Part shown: piece by piece, positions 36,470 through 45,820 of the stretch
Numbering within the stretch: position 1 is the stretch's first letter
Layout: every line of letters begins with the position of its first letter
Assembly: GCA_044234005.1 (NCBI GenBank)
Contig: JBIIJE010000001.1
Span: forward strand, 1 to 64,000
Length of the DNA: 64,000 nt
Reading direction: 5' to 3'
Source: OLB11 sp044234005
Lineage (GTDB): Bacteria > Bacteroidota > Bacteroidia > Chitinophagales > Chitinophagaceae
Made by a program: the position numbers and the translations under genes
Notes under the pieces: generated by a model
Database searches by the model: none
Told to the model about the DNA's origin: nothing
The model's input: only the letters and a program-made list of their open reading frames with translations

Positions 36470-37606
36470 TGAATAATTTAGCCCTGAAGTATCTTCTGTT
36501 GAGCTTGTAGCAGAATCCATAAAGATAGAGTTGAATATACTTCAAACTTATTTTTTGATAAATTCCGTTGAAGACACGTTTTGCATTACTAATTGCAATG
36601 TGTACTCAGATTTAAAGGATTCACTTTTAGATTCAGAAAAAATTTCGAGTATTAGCGAAATGCAAACAAAATATGAAACTGAAAAAAAAGTACAAGAGAT
36701 TAATTTGTTAAATGAGCAAAATAAATGACAAGTGTCGGAACGAAATATATTTATTGTTTAGATAAATTTACTTTTACTACTTGGAATTACAGTTTTACTT
36801 GAATTGTTGTAAACAGAAAAAGCGAAGAAAGTTTCAGAGTAATTATTAATGAATATATTACCTGAAGAAGTAAGCAACGAATTAAAAAACATGGTAAGGC
36901 TGAGGCAAAAAACTTTGAAAATGCAAACTTGTTATTTACAGATTTTAGAGGCTTTATACAAATTTCTGAAAAATTAAATCCTGTCGAAGTAGTAACTTTT
37001 TTTGATAGTAGTTTTAAGGCATTTGATAAAATTATAGCAAGATACAATATTGAAAAAATAAAAACCATTGGTGATAGCTACATGTGTGTAGGAGGATTAC
37101 CTGTTCCAGATAGAAATAGTGCAATAGCCGTTTTATATGCAGCTTTAGAATTTCAAGCCTTTATACCGATTAGACAAATGTAACAGATTAAAATTTCGTT
37201 CCTCCATTTAATCTAAACATTTGTATCCATCAGCATTTACCATTTTCGTCAAGCGAAATGTATAATATAAAATTAATGTCAAAATTGTATTATTAGAGAA
37301 TTAGGAGCACAAGGATTGCAAGAAGGCGGGCTTCCAATTCAAATAAAGTTGGTAATTTATACAGGACATGTTATCGCCGGAATTGTGGGTGATAATTAAT
37401 GCCCTTATGATATTTGGGAAGATGCCTTAAATACATACTAGTAGTGTGGAAAACTGTGAAGAAACAGGTAAAGTAAATATCAGTAAAGCTACTTATGAAA
37501 TTATCAAAGATAAATTTGAATGTACCTATAGAGGGAAGATTAAGGCAAAAAGCAAGGGTGAAATAGATATGTATTTTGTTGAGCGAAGCATAAACCAGCA
37601 ATACTA
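36470..37606 (+). pseudogene. Broken TPR / adenylate-guanylate cyclase gene
   Basis: Successive pieces match one protein type: a TPR-like end and coil (YSDLKDSLLDSEK, then ISEMQTKYETEKK, 36600-36727), the conserved linker NILPEEVSNELKN (36850-36890), the class III cyclase catalytic domain (LLFTDFRGFIQISEKLNP, KIKTIGDSYMCVGGLP, 36925-37183) and its end (VIYTGHVIAGIVGDN, then KVNISKATYEIIKDKFECTY, 37350-37606). The parts are broken by a TAA after EKAKKVSE, a frameshift at about 36890, a lost segment around 37184-37300 and a stop after GIVGDN. It is clearly inactive. Confidence 0.8.
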
Positions 37607-37721
37607 GGGTTTTAATCCCCACATAAATACTTTGCCTATTTAGCAATTTATGACTAGTCTCACTAATCCTTCTTCCTGTGGGCTTTACTCAATAATACTT
37701 GCCGCAATTTAACAAGCTAAA

Positions 37722-39527
37722 CTAGTTTTTCTTACGAACTAAATAATTGTCCAGTACCAAGGCATCTATTCGGTCATCTTCTAAAGCTTTGAAGGCAGAT
37801 ACTGGAGTCGAAACAATGGGCTCTTCGTGTACGTTGAAGCTTGTATTCACAATAGCACCGCAGCCAGTTAACTTATAAAACGCATCAATGATTTGCCAAT
37901 AATAAGGATTCGTTTCTTTCTTTACTACTTGCGGACGCGCAGTACCATCAACATGCACGACAGCTTGTAACTGTTTGTGATATTCTGGCGCTACATCGTA
38001 AGTAATAGTCATGTAATCTGCAGCTACATCGCCTTCTTTATACTTAGGCATATAAGTGCTCACCATATAGTCAATGACTGAAGGCGCAAAAGGCATAAAT
38101 TCAGTTCTATTCAAACGTTTATTTAAGGTGTCATTTACCGACTTGTCAAAAGTATTTAAAATCATGGAACGCTTACCTAAAGCACGCGGCCCCCATTCCA
38201 TACTACCATGCCAGAAACCAACAATTACATTATCTTTCATAAGTTGTGCAATTGTTTTAGGCGCCTCAATACCCATGTCGCTTAGCGTATATTTTGTATG
38301 GTCTATTTCATTAATAAATGCTGGTAAATCATTGGCATAATCTGGACCAAGATAAGTATCGATAAACCTATATTGACCACTTAGCATATTTTTATGTTGA
38401 GCCAAATCAGTCAACACGGCGGCTCCGAGCGAAAGACCCGAATCTCCCATGGCAGGCTGCACAAAAACTTGTTCCACTAAATCGTGTTCGAATAATAATT
38501 GGTTGATGCGGACATTAGCGAAAACACCTCCTGCTAGCGCCAACTTTATTTTTTTACCCCCTAACAAATTTTTGATGGTATAATCTAATAACTGCAATGA
38601 AATTTCTTCCGCTACTTTTTGACATGCAAAAGCAATATCTTCTTTTGTGTGACCTTTTGTTTCCTCCTTTAACCAAGCATCAAGTATCCAAGTATTTTTT
38701 CCATATTCTATCCCTGCACTAGATTGTGAATGAAAATTTATTTTTGTACTTAAAGTCAAATTTTTATCCAAACCATATTTATTCCATAACATTTCCTTTT
38801 GATCAAAAGGGAAACGAGTTAAAATACCATTTTCAAATTTGAATAAAGACCGAAATTTATCTAAGAGCTCGGTAGGTTTGCCATAAGCGGCTAATCCTGT
38901 AATCTTCCCTTCATGTCTGGTGGCGCGAAACCCTAGTAACATGGTGATACCGCTATAAAACTGACCTACTGATGTTTCGTAGCTGTGTGAAGCAATTTTC
39001 TTTAATCCTAATTTTTCATCAGGTATATAAAAAGTCATCGATTCATCATCGCCATATCCATCGGACGTGTAAACTAAATCACAATGAAAAGGAGCTGCAT
39101 ACCAAGCTGAAACTGCATGACATAAATGATGGTTATAAAATTCTAATTTTGCATTGCTAAATCCTAGTTTACGAACTTCCTCTTCAAATACCTTTCTATT
39201 ATCACGCTCTCCAATTTTAGCTAAGCCTGCATAGGATAGTACACGAGCCATTACTTCTTTATTCTTCGCTGACTTACTTCTACTAAATCGATAACGAATT
39301 TCATCCTTATTGATGACCGTATCAATAAATGCACCAAATGAGATTATATCAACTTCTGAAGGTTGAATATTATATTCTTGTAATAGCCGAGTGCAAGCAG
39401 TTTCAGGCCATCCAAATTGTTGTTTAACACGGCAGGTTTTTTCTTCTTCAATAGATGCAATTATTTTTCCATTTTTGATAATGGTTAAAGAAGCATCGTG
39501 ACTAAAATTTACGCCAAGTATTATCAT
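37722..39527 (-). CDS. NodU/CmcH-type carbamoyltransferase
   Basis: This 601-residue enzyme transfers carbamoyl groups from carbamoyl phosphate to a hydroxyl, often of a sugar or natural product. The N-terminal Kae1-like domain has GVNFSHDASLTII, YNHHLCHAVSAWYAAPF and TSDGYGDDESMTFY, and the C-terminal YrdC-like part has WGPRALGKRSMILNTF. Length is typical. It is monocistronic and flanked by a broken cyclase gene and pepD. A link to the nearby polysaccharide locus is possible but not shown. Confidence 0.88.
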   Translation of the reverse strand: MIILGVNFSHDASLTIIKNGKIIASIEEEKTCRVKQQFGWPETACTRLLQEYNIQPSEVDIISFGAFIDTVINKDEIRYRFSRSKSAKNKEVMARVLSYAGLAKIGERDNRKVFEEEVRKLGFSNAKLEFYNHHLCHAVSAWYAAPFHCDLVYTSDGYGDDESMTFYIPDEKLGLKKIASHSYETSVGQFYSGITMLLGFRATRHEGKITGLAAYGKPTELLDKFRSLFKFENGILTRFPFDQKEMLWNKYGLDKNLTLSTKINFHSQSSAGIEYGKNTWILDAWLKEETKGHTKEDIAFACQKVAEEISLQLLDYTIKNLLGGKKIKLALAGGVFANVRINQLLFEHDLVEQVFVQPAMGDSGLSLGAAVLTDLAQHKNMLSGQYRFIDTYLGPDYANDLPAFINEIDHTKYTLSDMGIEAPKTIAQLMKDNVIVGFWHGSMEWGPRALGKRSMILNTFDKSVNDTLNKRLNRTEFMPFAPSVIDYMVSTYMPKYKEGDVAADYMTITYDVAPEYHKQLQAVVHVDGTARPQVVKKETNPYYWQIIDAFYKLTGCGAIVNTSFNVHEEPIVSTPVSAFKALEDDRIDALVLDNYLVRKKN

Positions 39528-39688
39528 AGTGTTTTGTTTGATATATTACCTACAAAACTTGCACGAGCATGTCTTGTTAGTTTTCCACGCGAAAATAGAA
39601 TTTATATTGCAGGATACAAAGTAATGATTCTACACCCAAATTTCATTTTTAAACGCCTAAAATTTCAGCTTGTGTTATAAACAATTTA

Positions 39689-41140
39689 CTACTCAACCTT
39701 TCTTAGTGTATCAAGCAGAAAATCCCAAAATTTTCTCACGGAAGGAATACTCACTTTTTCATCAGGAGAATGCGCACCACGGATGGTTGGTCCAAAGGAA
39801 ATCATTTGCAAATCAGGATAGTTAGTTCCTAAAATACCGCATTCCAAACCAGCATGACAAGCTTCCACCTTAGGTTCTCCGCCATATTTTTCAACATAAA
39901 TTTTACGCATCAATTTTACGATACTTGCATCCGGATTGGGCGTCCATCCTGGATATTCGCCACCATAAATTACTTCAGATTGTAATAAATTAAAAACGGC
40001 TGTAATGGCATCTCTCAAATCAATTTTTTCTGTATCAACCGAACTTCTGGTAAGACATTGAATAGAATACTTCCCATTCGAAAGGAATACGCGAGCCAAA
40101 TTGTTCGAGGTTTGTACAAGCCCATCTATGCTAGGACTCATTCGATAGATTCCGTTTGGACAAGCATACAAACATGATAATAAACGTGCTTGAAAACCAC
40201 CTTCCAAAACCATTTCAGGGCATGTTACTAAATCAGACGAAATATGTAGATTCGGATCTGTATGGTGATATTCTAACTGAAGTATACGATTAAATGATTC
40301 TATAAACTGTTGCATTGACTCTAAGTCTGCATTTCGAATAGCTATTATTACAACCGATTCGCGTGGTATTGCGTTGCGCAAACTACCCCCATCGATTTGA
40401 TTGATCTCAATTTGATAAAGTTTACTAAGACTCGACAGTAATCGATTCATTATTTTGTTCGCATTGCCTCGACCTTTATGAATGTCAATGCCAGAATGCC
40501 CACCAGTTAACCCTTTTACAGATATTTGCAACCCTTGCTGAAGTTTGGCTTTAAAGGTTTGATAGGTACCCGTAGCGCTTACATCCACTCCACCTGCGCA
40601 TCCAATTGTGAGTTCGTCATCTTCTTCTGTATCGAGGTTGAGCATAACTTTCGCGTCTAGCAAACCTCCTTGCAAAGCCAATGCACCCGTCATTCCAGTT
40701 TCCTCGTCTATCGTAAACAAAGCCTCGATAGGGGGATGTTCAATCTCCTTTGAAGCTAAAATTGTCATGATGGTTGCAACACCTATGCCATTATCGGCAC
40801 CTAATGTGGTCCCATTCGCTTTGACCCAATCTCCATCAATCAACATATCAATGCCTTGTGTATCAAAGTCGAAAATGGTTGTCGCATTTTTCTGATGAAC
40901 CATATCTAAATGACTTTGCAAAACTATCGCAGATTTATGCTCAAAACCCTTACTGGCTGGCTTCTTGATAATAACATTACCTACCTCGTCCACATAGGTT
41001 GATAGGTTTAAGCTTTCACCAAACTTCTTCATAAATTCAATCACGCGTGCTTCATTCTTTGAGGCGCGTGGTACTGCATTCAAGTCTGCAAAATGATTCC
41101 ACAATGATTTCGGTTCCAGCTCTCGTATAGCTTCGTTCAT
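39689..41140 (-). CDS. pepD: Aminoacyl-histidine dipeptidase
   Basis: This 483-residue M20-family metallopeptidase cleaves Xaa-His dipeptides in the cytoplasm. Metal-binding and catalytic segments are visible: LQSHLDMVHQK, LGADNGIGVA, TIDEETGMTGA, NLDTEEDDE, CHAGLECGIL and GAHSPDEKVSI. It follows the thiolase gene by 12 bases and is probably cotranscribed with it. Confidence 0.92.
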   Translation of the reverse strand: MNEAIRELEPKSLWNHFADLNAVPRASKNEARVIEFMKKFGESLNLSTYVDEVGNVIIKKPASKGFEHKSAIVLQSHLDMVHQKNATTIFDFDTQGIDMLIDGDWVKANGTTLGADNGIGVATIMTILASKEIEHPPIEALFTIDEETGMTGALALQGGLLDAKVMLNLDTEEDDELTIGCAGGVDVSATGTYQTFKAKLQQGLQISVKGLTGGHSGIDIHKGRGNANKIMNRLLSSLSKLYQIEINQIDGGSLRNAIPRESVVIIAIRNADLESMQQFIESFNRILQLEYHHTDPNLHISSDLVTCPEMVLEGGFQARLLSCLYACPNGIYRMSPSIDGLVQTSNNLARVFLSNGKYSIQCLTRSSVDTEKIDLRDAITAVFNLLQSEVIYGGEYPGWTPNPDASIVKLMRKIYVEKYGGEPKVEACHAGLECGILGTNYPDLQMISFGPTIRGAHSPDEKVSIPSVRKFWDFLLDTLRKVE

Positions 41141-41152
41141 GATTATTCTTAT

Positions 41153-42349
41153 TTAAATATTTTCAAATATAATAGCCGCTCCTTGTCCAACACCAATACA
41201 CATAGTTGCTAGTCCGTACTTAACGTTTCTTCTTTTCATTTCATGTAAGAGTGTGGTAGAAATACGGACTCCGCTGCATCCCAAAGGATGGCCCAATGCA
41301 ATCGAGCCCCCATTTACATTCACTTTTTCTGGATTGATTTTCAAGTCTTTCATGCAAGCCAAACTTTGCGATGCAAATGCCTCGTTTAATTCAATTAAGC
41401 CGATATCATCGATGCCTAAACCGGCTCGTTGCAATGCTTTTTCTGTAGCAGGCACTGGACCAATACCCATTATACTAGGATCAACACCAGCAATAGCCAT
41501 GCTTTTAATCATTGCCATTGGTTTTAAATCATACTTTTTTACAGCATCTTCATTGGCTAATAAAATAGCAGCCGCACCATCGTTTACACCACTTGCATTT
41601 GCAGCGGTTACACTTCCATCTTTAGTAAAGGCAGGTTTTAGTTCAGCTAATTTATCAAGTGGCGTTAAGCGCGGATGTTCATCTTTTTCGAACATGGTTG
41701 TTTTTCCTTTTCCAAGATTTAATTCAACTGGAATCAACTCGTCTGCAAATTTCCCTGCTTTATGAGCCTCCTCATATTTTGTCTGACTTTCAAATGCAAA
41801 TCTATCCTGTGCCTCGCGAGAGATACTCCATTGTTTCGCTACATTTTCGGCTGTTTCACCCATGCTAAATGGGTGATGCATATTTGCCAAGGTCGGATTA
41901 ATAAAACGCCAGCCAATAGTAGTATCAAAAATTTCAGCCTTACGGCTAAATGCCGAATCAGATTTCCCCATCACAAAAGGGGCACGTGTCATGCTTTCCA
42001 CACCCGAAGCAATATATAATTCGCCTTCACCACACATAATGGCTCTTGATGCATCCATAATGGCTTGCAGTCCTGAAGCGCATAAACGATTCACCGTATT
42101 GCCACCTACTGAAATAGGCAAATCTGCCAACAGTGCGGCCATACGAGCGACATCACGATTATCTTCACCCGCTTGATTGGCGCAACCAGCAATGACATCC
42201 TCAATGGCATGCACATCGATGTTTTCGTTTCGATGAATGAGTGCTTTAATAGCGATGGCCAACAAATCATCAGGCCGTATATTGCTTAAACTACCTCCAT
42301 ACTTACCAATCGGTGTGCGAACTGCATCAATAATATAGGCTTTCGACAT
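41153..42349 (-). CDS. Acetyl-CoA C-acyltransferase (thiolase)
   Basis: This 398-residue thiolase has the nucleophilic cysteine in NRLCASGLQAI (Cys90), the histidine in GGSIALGHPLGCSG and the second catalytic cysteine in MCIGVGQG. It either cleaves 3-ketoacyl-CoA in fatty-acid or aromatic degradation or condenses acetyl-CoA units. Overall it looks closest to 3-ketoacyl-CoA/3-oxoadipyl-CoA thiolases. No beta-oxidation partner genes are adjacent. Confidence 0.9.
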   Translation of the reverse strand: MSKAYIIDAVRTPIGKYGGSLSNIRPDDLLAIAIKALIHRNENIDVHAIEDVIAGCANQAGEDNRDVARMAALLADLPISVGGNTVNRLCASGLQAIMDASRAIMCGEGELYIASGVESMTRAPFVMGKSDSAFSRKAEIFDTTIGWRFINPTLANMHHPFSMGETAENVAKQWSISREAQDRFAFESQTKYEEAHKAGKFADELIPVELNLGKGKTTMFEKDEHPRLTPLDKLAELKPAFTKDGSVTAANASGVNDGAAAILLANEDAVKKYDLKPMAMIKSMAIAGVDPSIMGIGPVPATEKALQRAGLGIDDIGLIELNEAFASQSLACMKDLKINPEKVNVNGGSIALGHPLGCSGVRISTTLLHEMKRRNVKYGLATMCIGVGQGAAIIFENI

Positions 42350-42368
42350 GTCTTTAAATTTTGAATTG

Positions 42369-42376
42369 CAAATATA
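42369..42376 (-). promoter_or_regulatory. TATATTTG promoter box before the thiolase gene
   Basis: An exact TAnnTTTG match on the minus strand lies 19 bases before the thiolase ATG, giving a leader of roughly ten bases. It probably serves the thiolase-pepD pair. Confidence 0.45.
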
Positions 42377-42550
42377 GTTTGGATTTTAACGCAACTTGAA
42401 ACAATTCAATTTTAGTGATTTATAAAATAGAGACAGCAAAAAAATAAGTGCCTTCTTAGATTAAATTAATAAGTCTCCTTTTAATGATTATTATAATTTC
42501 TTTTCAAGAGAACGATAAAAATTTGAGATGCTCGTCACTGAAAAAGTTTT

Positions 42551-42879
42551 ATGATTATCCGTAAAGTTACCTATTTTCTTTTCCATCTCGTCACATGTGA
42601 CGAGACAAGGCTGAAGATTCTCAGCATAAAAATAATTTCATCTACACTACTTTTATCCAAACTCGCACATGCAGATACTAGCTCCATCACTAAATTCGGT
42701 TGTGCTCAAACAGTGGATAAAAGTTAAGTTCCGATTTCAATATTTTTATATGCCTCAAATCTTAGGCCGTATCCAACAATAAAACTTTTACTTGATACAA
42801 TGCTTTGAAAAAATTAGGTACTAAATTGATGTCGTCTGTATTCATTCACCATATTAAGGTAGTTTAACGGATAATCATT
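42551..42879. mobile_element. MITE-like element, copy 2 (329 bp)
   Basis: This copy has the same orientation and ends as copy 1 (ATGATTATCCG to CGGATAATCATT). It is flanked by AAAAGTTTT (42542-42550) and AAAAGTTTG (42880-42888), an 8/9 direct repeat, at exactly the boundaries that give the 9/9 duplication around copy 1. The internal inverted repeat ACTTTTATCCA (42649-42659) / TGGATAAAAGT (42714-42724) is fully conserved. In place of copy 1's GCCTTGAC stem it has a perfect 18-bp palindrome (42587-42604). Long blocks match copy 1 almost base for base, so insertion was fairly recent. No coding capacity. Confidence 0.8.
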
Positions 42880-42888
42880 AAAAGTTTG

Positions 42889-43073
42889 AATAACAATTCT
42901 AACAAAATAATCTTCCGTATTACCTCTGTTTAATTCTATTAATTTCATAGCAATATGGCTCGAAAATTAAACAACTCTTCAATTCCATAGCTTCAAAAAT
43001 TTAGCCGAAATAATACAATTTACTAGTTCAATGAATTTTCAACAAGATATATAATTCCTCAGAAAACACAAGC
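42889..43073. other. Intergenic region after MITE-like copy 2
   Basis: No gene is visible. This stretch separates the second MITE-like element from the end of dnaN. No convincing terminator hairpin was seen. Confidence 0.3.
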
Positions 43074-44189
43074 CTATGATCCTATCATAAGTGGCATTAA
43101 AAGCATTAGCAAATCTTCATTTTCTTTTTTCTCTGCTGGCTTCACAATGCCTGCACGATTCGGTGTGCTTAATTCAAATTTAATTTCCTCGCTATCTAAC
43201 GCAACCACTAACTCCAACAATAATCTTGCGTTGAAAGCTATTTTCATATCATCACCATCGTATTGGCAAGGCAATTGTTCGTTACCTTCAAATGAAAAAT
43301 CGACATCTTGTGCGTATAAATGCAAATTGTTACCTACGATATCAAGTACAACTTGATTGGTAGTTTTATTCGCAAAAACACTTACTCGGCGCAATGCACT
43401 CACAAATTCTGCTTTTGTTAAGGTTAGCGTAAATGGACTATCTGCAGGAATCACGACCTTGTAATCAGGAAATTTCGCGTCGATAAGTCGAGAGCTTAAT
43501 TGAATATGTTCTCCTTCCACAAACAGATGATTTGTGTTGAACGAAACTTTCACTTCGGTGGAAGAGCTTAAATTATTCTTTAACTGATTTAGCGCCTTAC
43601 GAGGTACGATGAAGCTAGTTTCAATTGGACATCGAACATCAGTTTTTACACAACGCACCAATCGATGAGCATCGGTTGCCACGAATGTCAAATTGCTTTT
43701 GCCTAACTCAAAAAACACCCCACTCATGGCAGGTCTTATATCATCATTGCTTACTGCTATGATAGTTTTGGCAATGCCGTCACTTAATTCGGCTGCCGAC
43801 ATAGTGAATGTATCAATATCCTCAGCATCAGGCTCGGTAGGATAGCTTTTAGCATCTTCGCCTACAATTTTATATTTACCTTGCTCACTTGTGATATCGA
43901 TGCCATAATCGCCCAAATTAATTTCAAATGTGATGGGTTGCTCTGGCAAATTTTTAAGATACTCTAATAATACTTTGGCTTGAATGCATACACTCCCCTC
44001 TTCGGTAGATTGAACATCCATATGTACTTTCATCATCGTCTCCAAATCGGTACTTACGATGGAAAGTTTATCTTTTCGTAAATCAAATAAGAATGATTCA
44101 AGAATGGGCAATACATTGTTCGTGCTGATGATACCACCAATACTTTGTAAATTTTTTAATAATATACTAGATGAAACTATGAAACGCAT
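43074..44189 (-). CDS. dnaN: DNA polymerase III beta subunit (sliding clamp)
   Basis: DnaN is the ring-shaped processivity clamp of the replicative polymerase. The protein has three similar domains over 371 residues, with an N-terminal MRFIVSSSILLKNLQSIGG, ATDAHRLVR in the middle and a C-terminal hydrophobic end (LLMLLMPLMIGS) in place of the usual MPMR. The longer frame from 44219 begins at TTG inside the promoter box, so the ATG at 44189 is preferred. It is not next to dnaA. Confidence 0.93.
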   Translation of the reverse strand: MRFIVSSSILLKNLQSIGGIISTNNVLPILESFLFDLRKDKLSIVSTDLETMMKVHMDVQSTEEGSVCIQAKVLLEYLKNLPEQPITFEINLGDYGIDITSEQGKYKIVGEDAKSYPTEPDAEDIDTFTMSAAELSDGIAKTIIAVSNDDIRPAMSGVFFELGKSNLTFVATDAHRLVRCVKTDVRCPIETSFIVPRKALNQLKNNLSSSTEVKVSFNTNHLFVEGEHIQLSSRLIDAKFPDYKVVIPADSPFTLTLTKAEFVSALRRVSVFANKTTNQVVLDIVGNNLHLYAQDVDFSFEGNEQLPCQYDGDDMKIAFNARLLLELVVALDSEEIKFELSTPNRAGIVKPAEKKENEDLLMLLMPLMIGS

Positions 44190-44216
44190 GTAATAATCAG
44201 TTTTTCGATTTGCGGA

Positions 44217-44224
44217 CAAATATA
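44217..44224 (-). promoter_or_regulatory. TATATTTG promoter box before dnaN
   Basis: This exact TAnnTTTG match is preceded by TTG (44246-44248, read on the minus strand) with a 21-base spacer, a good Bacteroidota promoter. The leader to the preferred ATG would be about 20 bases. Confidence 0.55.
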
Positions 44225-44641
44225 GTGAAATTATATTTAGAGCTTCAAGCCAGATTTTAGGGCTAAAATTCTATTAAAAACCTAGCCCATTGATTTTTTC
44301 AACACTTATTAATGTAATTGAACCCAAACTTTGCTGTTGAAAATGCAAACTGCAAAATCGATTCGAAAAATCTAGCCCCTTAGCAAACAACTTCGGCAAG
44401 ATTTTCTAAATCGGGGTTACCGTGAAAAGCCTTAGGAGGCTTTATTCATAGCAGCCCACTTCGTTTTTGCTGCAAAATCTCGGTTGAATAGCTTACCAAC
44501 AAACAACAAGACCTTGCTGGAATAGCTGTAATTGTTAATTCTATCCTTAAAATTTACCGTATAACTTTAATAGAAAAGCTTTTTGCTGCAATAGTTGTAC
44601 TTTCGTGCCTCGAAAAAAATTAGGATAAGACAAAAAGGTAC
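44225..44641. other. dnaN-dxr divergent intergenic region
   Basis: This stretch between divergent genes has no coding frame that I trust. It holds the dnaN promoter, a small perfect stem AAAGCCT/AGGCTTT with a four-base loop (44426-44443) and a near-consensus box TACTTTCG (44598-44605) ahead of dxr. The stem is not followed by T-rich sequence, so it is not called a terminator. Confidence 0.4.
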
Positions 44642-45790
44642 ATGAAAAAACGCGTAGCAATATTTGGTAGCACAGGTTCTATAGGCACACAAGCTTTAGA
44701 AGTGATTGCAGCGAATCCAAGTTTATTTAGTGCAGAAATCTTAACGGCACATGCCAATGCAGACTTATTAATATCCCAAGCCATTGAATTTAAGCCAAAT
44801 GCTGTTGTCATTGGTGATGAAACGCAATATAAAAAAGTCAACGAAGCATTAGCTACCCATCAAATCAAAGTGTTTGCGGGTGAAAAATCTTTAATAGAAT
44901 TAGCAGCAAGTGACATGTACGATATACTTCTTGCTGGCATAGTTGGTTATGCAGGTCTTTCTTCTACACTATCAGCCTTAGAACAAGGCAAAACAGTTGC
45001 TCTCGCAAATAAAGAAACCTTGGTAGTAGCAGGTGATATCGTAACAGAAACGATTCAACGGAGAGGTGGTAGACTTATTCCAGTGGACAGCGAGCATTCT
45101 GCCATATTTCAATGTTTGGTAGGCGAGCAGAATAATCCAATTGAAAAAATTATTTTAACTGCATCAGGCGGCCCTTTTTTAGGTAAGAAACCAAACTTCT
45201 TAATTAATGTAAAGAAAGAGCATGCATTGGCACATCCTAATTGGATTATGGGTGCTAAAATATCAGTTGACTCTGCCAGTCTCATGAATAAAGGCTTAGA
45301 GATGATTGAAGCGAAGTGGTTGTTTGGTTTACAAAATGAACAAATTGAAGTGGTTGTACATCCTCAATCTATTATTCATTCAATGGTTCAATTTGAAGAT
45401 GGCAGCATGAAAGCCCAAATGGGACTGCCAGATATGAAATTACCTATTCAATATGCCCTAGCTTACCCTCAACGAGTTCGGAATGATTTTAAAAGAATGA
45501 GTTTTAAAAACTATCCGAATCTTACTTTTGAAGCTCCAGATGTGAAAACATTCCGCAATTTAGCCCTCGCAAAAGATGCTATGTTTAAAGGAGGCAACGC
45601 GCCATGTGTTTTAAACGCCGCGAATGAAGTTGTAGTGGATGCATTTTTGAAAAATAAGCTAGGCTTTATTGAGATGAGTGATGTGATTGAAAAGTGCTTA
45701 TCCGAAATCCCTTTTGAGGCAAAACCTACTTTACAACATTATATTGATTGCAACTTTGAAACACGCAAACTAGCAAGCAACTACATTTAA
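44642..45790 (+). CDS. dxr: 1-deoxy-D-xylulose 5-phosphate reductoisomerase
   Basis: Dxr makes 2-C-methylerythritol 4-phosphate, the committed step of the non-mevalonate isoprenoid pathway, using NADPH. The 382-residue protein has the nucleotide-binding GSTGSIGTQALEVI at the N-terminus, ANKETLVVAGD, SEHSAIFQ, LTASGGPF and the metal/substrate segment AKISVDSASLMNKGLEMIEA. The isoprenoid product also feeds undecaprenyl phosphate used by the polysaccharide and peptidoglycan pathways. rseP follows 30 bases later. Confidence 0.95.
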   Translation: MKKRVAIFGSTGSIGTQALEVIAANPSLFSAEILTAHANADLLISQAIEFKPNAVVIGDETQYKKVNEALATHQIKVFAGEKSLIELAASDMYDILLAGIVGYAGLSSTLSALEQGKTVALANKETLVVAGDIVTETIQRRGGRLIPVDSEHSAIFQCLVGEQNNPIEKIILTASGGPFLGKKPNFLINVKKEHALAHPNWIMGAKISVDSASLMNKGLEMIEAKWLFGLQNEQIEVVVHPQSIIHSMVQFEDGSMKAQMGLPDMKLPIQYALAYPQRVRNDFKRMSFKNYPNLTFEAPDVKTFRNLALAKDAMFKGGNAPCVLNAANEVVVDAFLKNKLGFIEMSDVIEKCLSEIPFEAKPTLQHYIDCNFETRKLASNYI

Positions 45791-45820
45791 TTTATATAAA
45801 TTTATTTTACTTTATACTAC

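Noticed and set aside
44426..44443. Terminator between dnaN and dxr
   Set aside because: The stem is perfect, but the flanking genes diverge and no T-tract follows, so a terminator has no transcript to end. Left as an unexplained stem.
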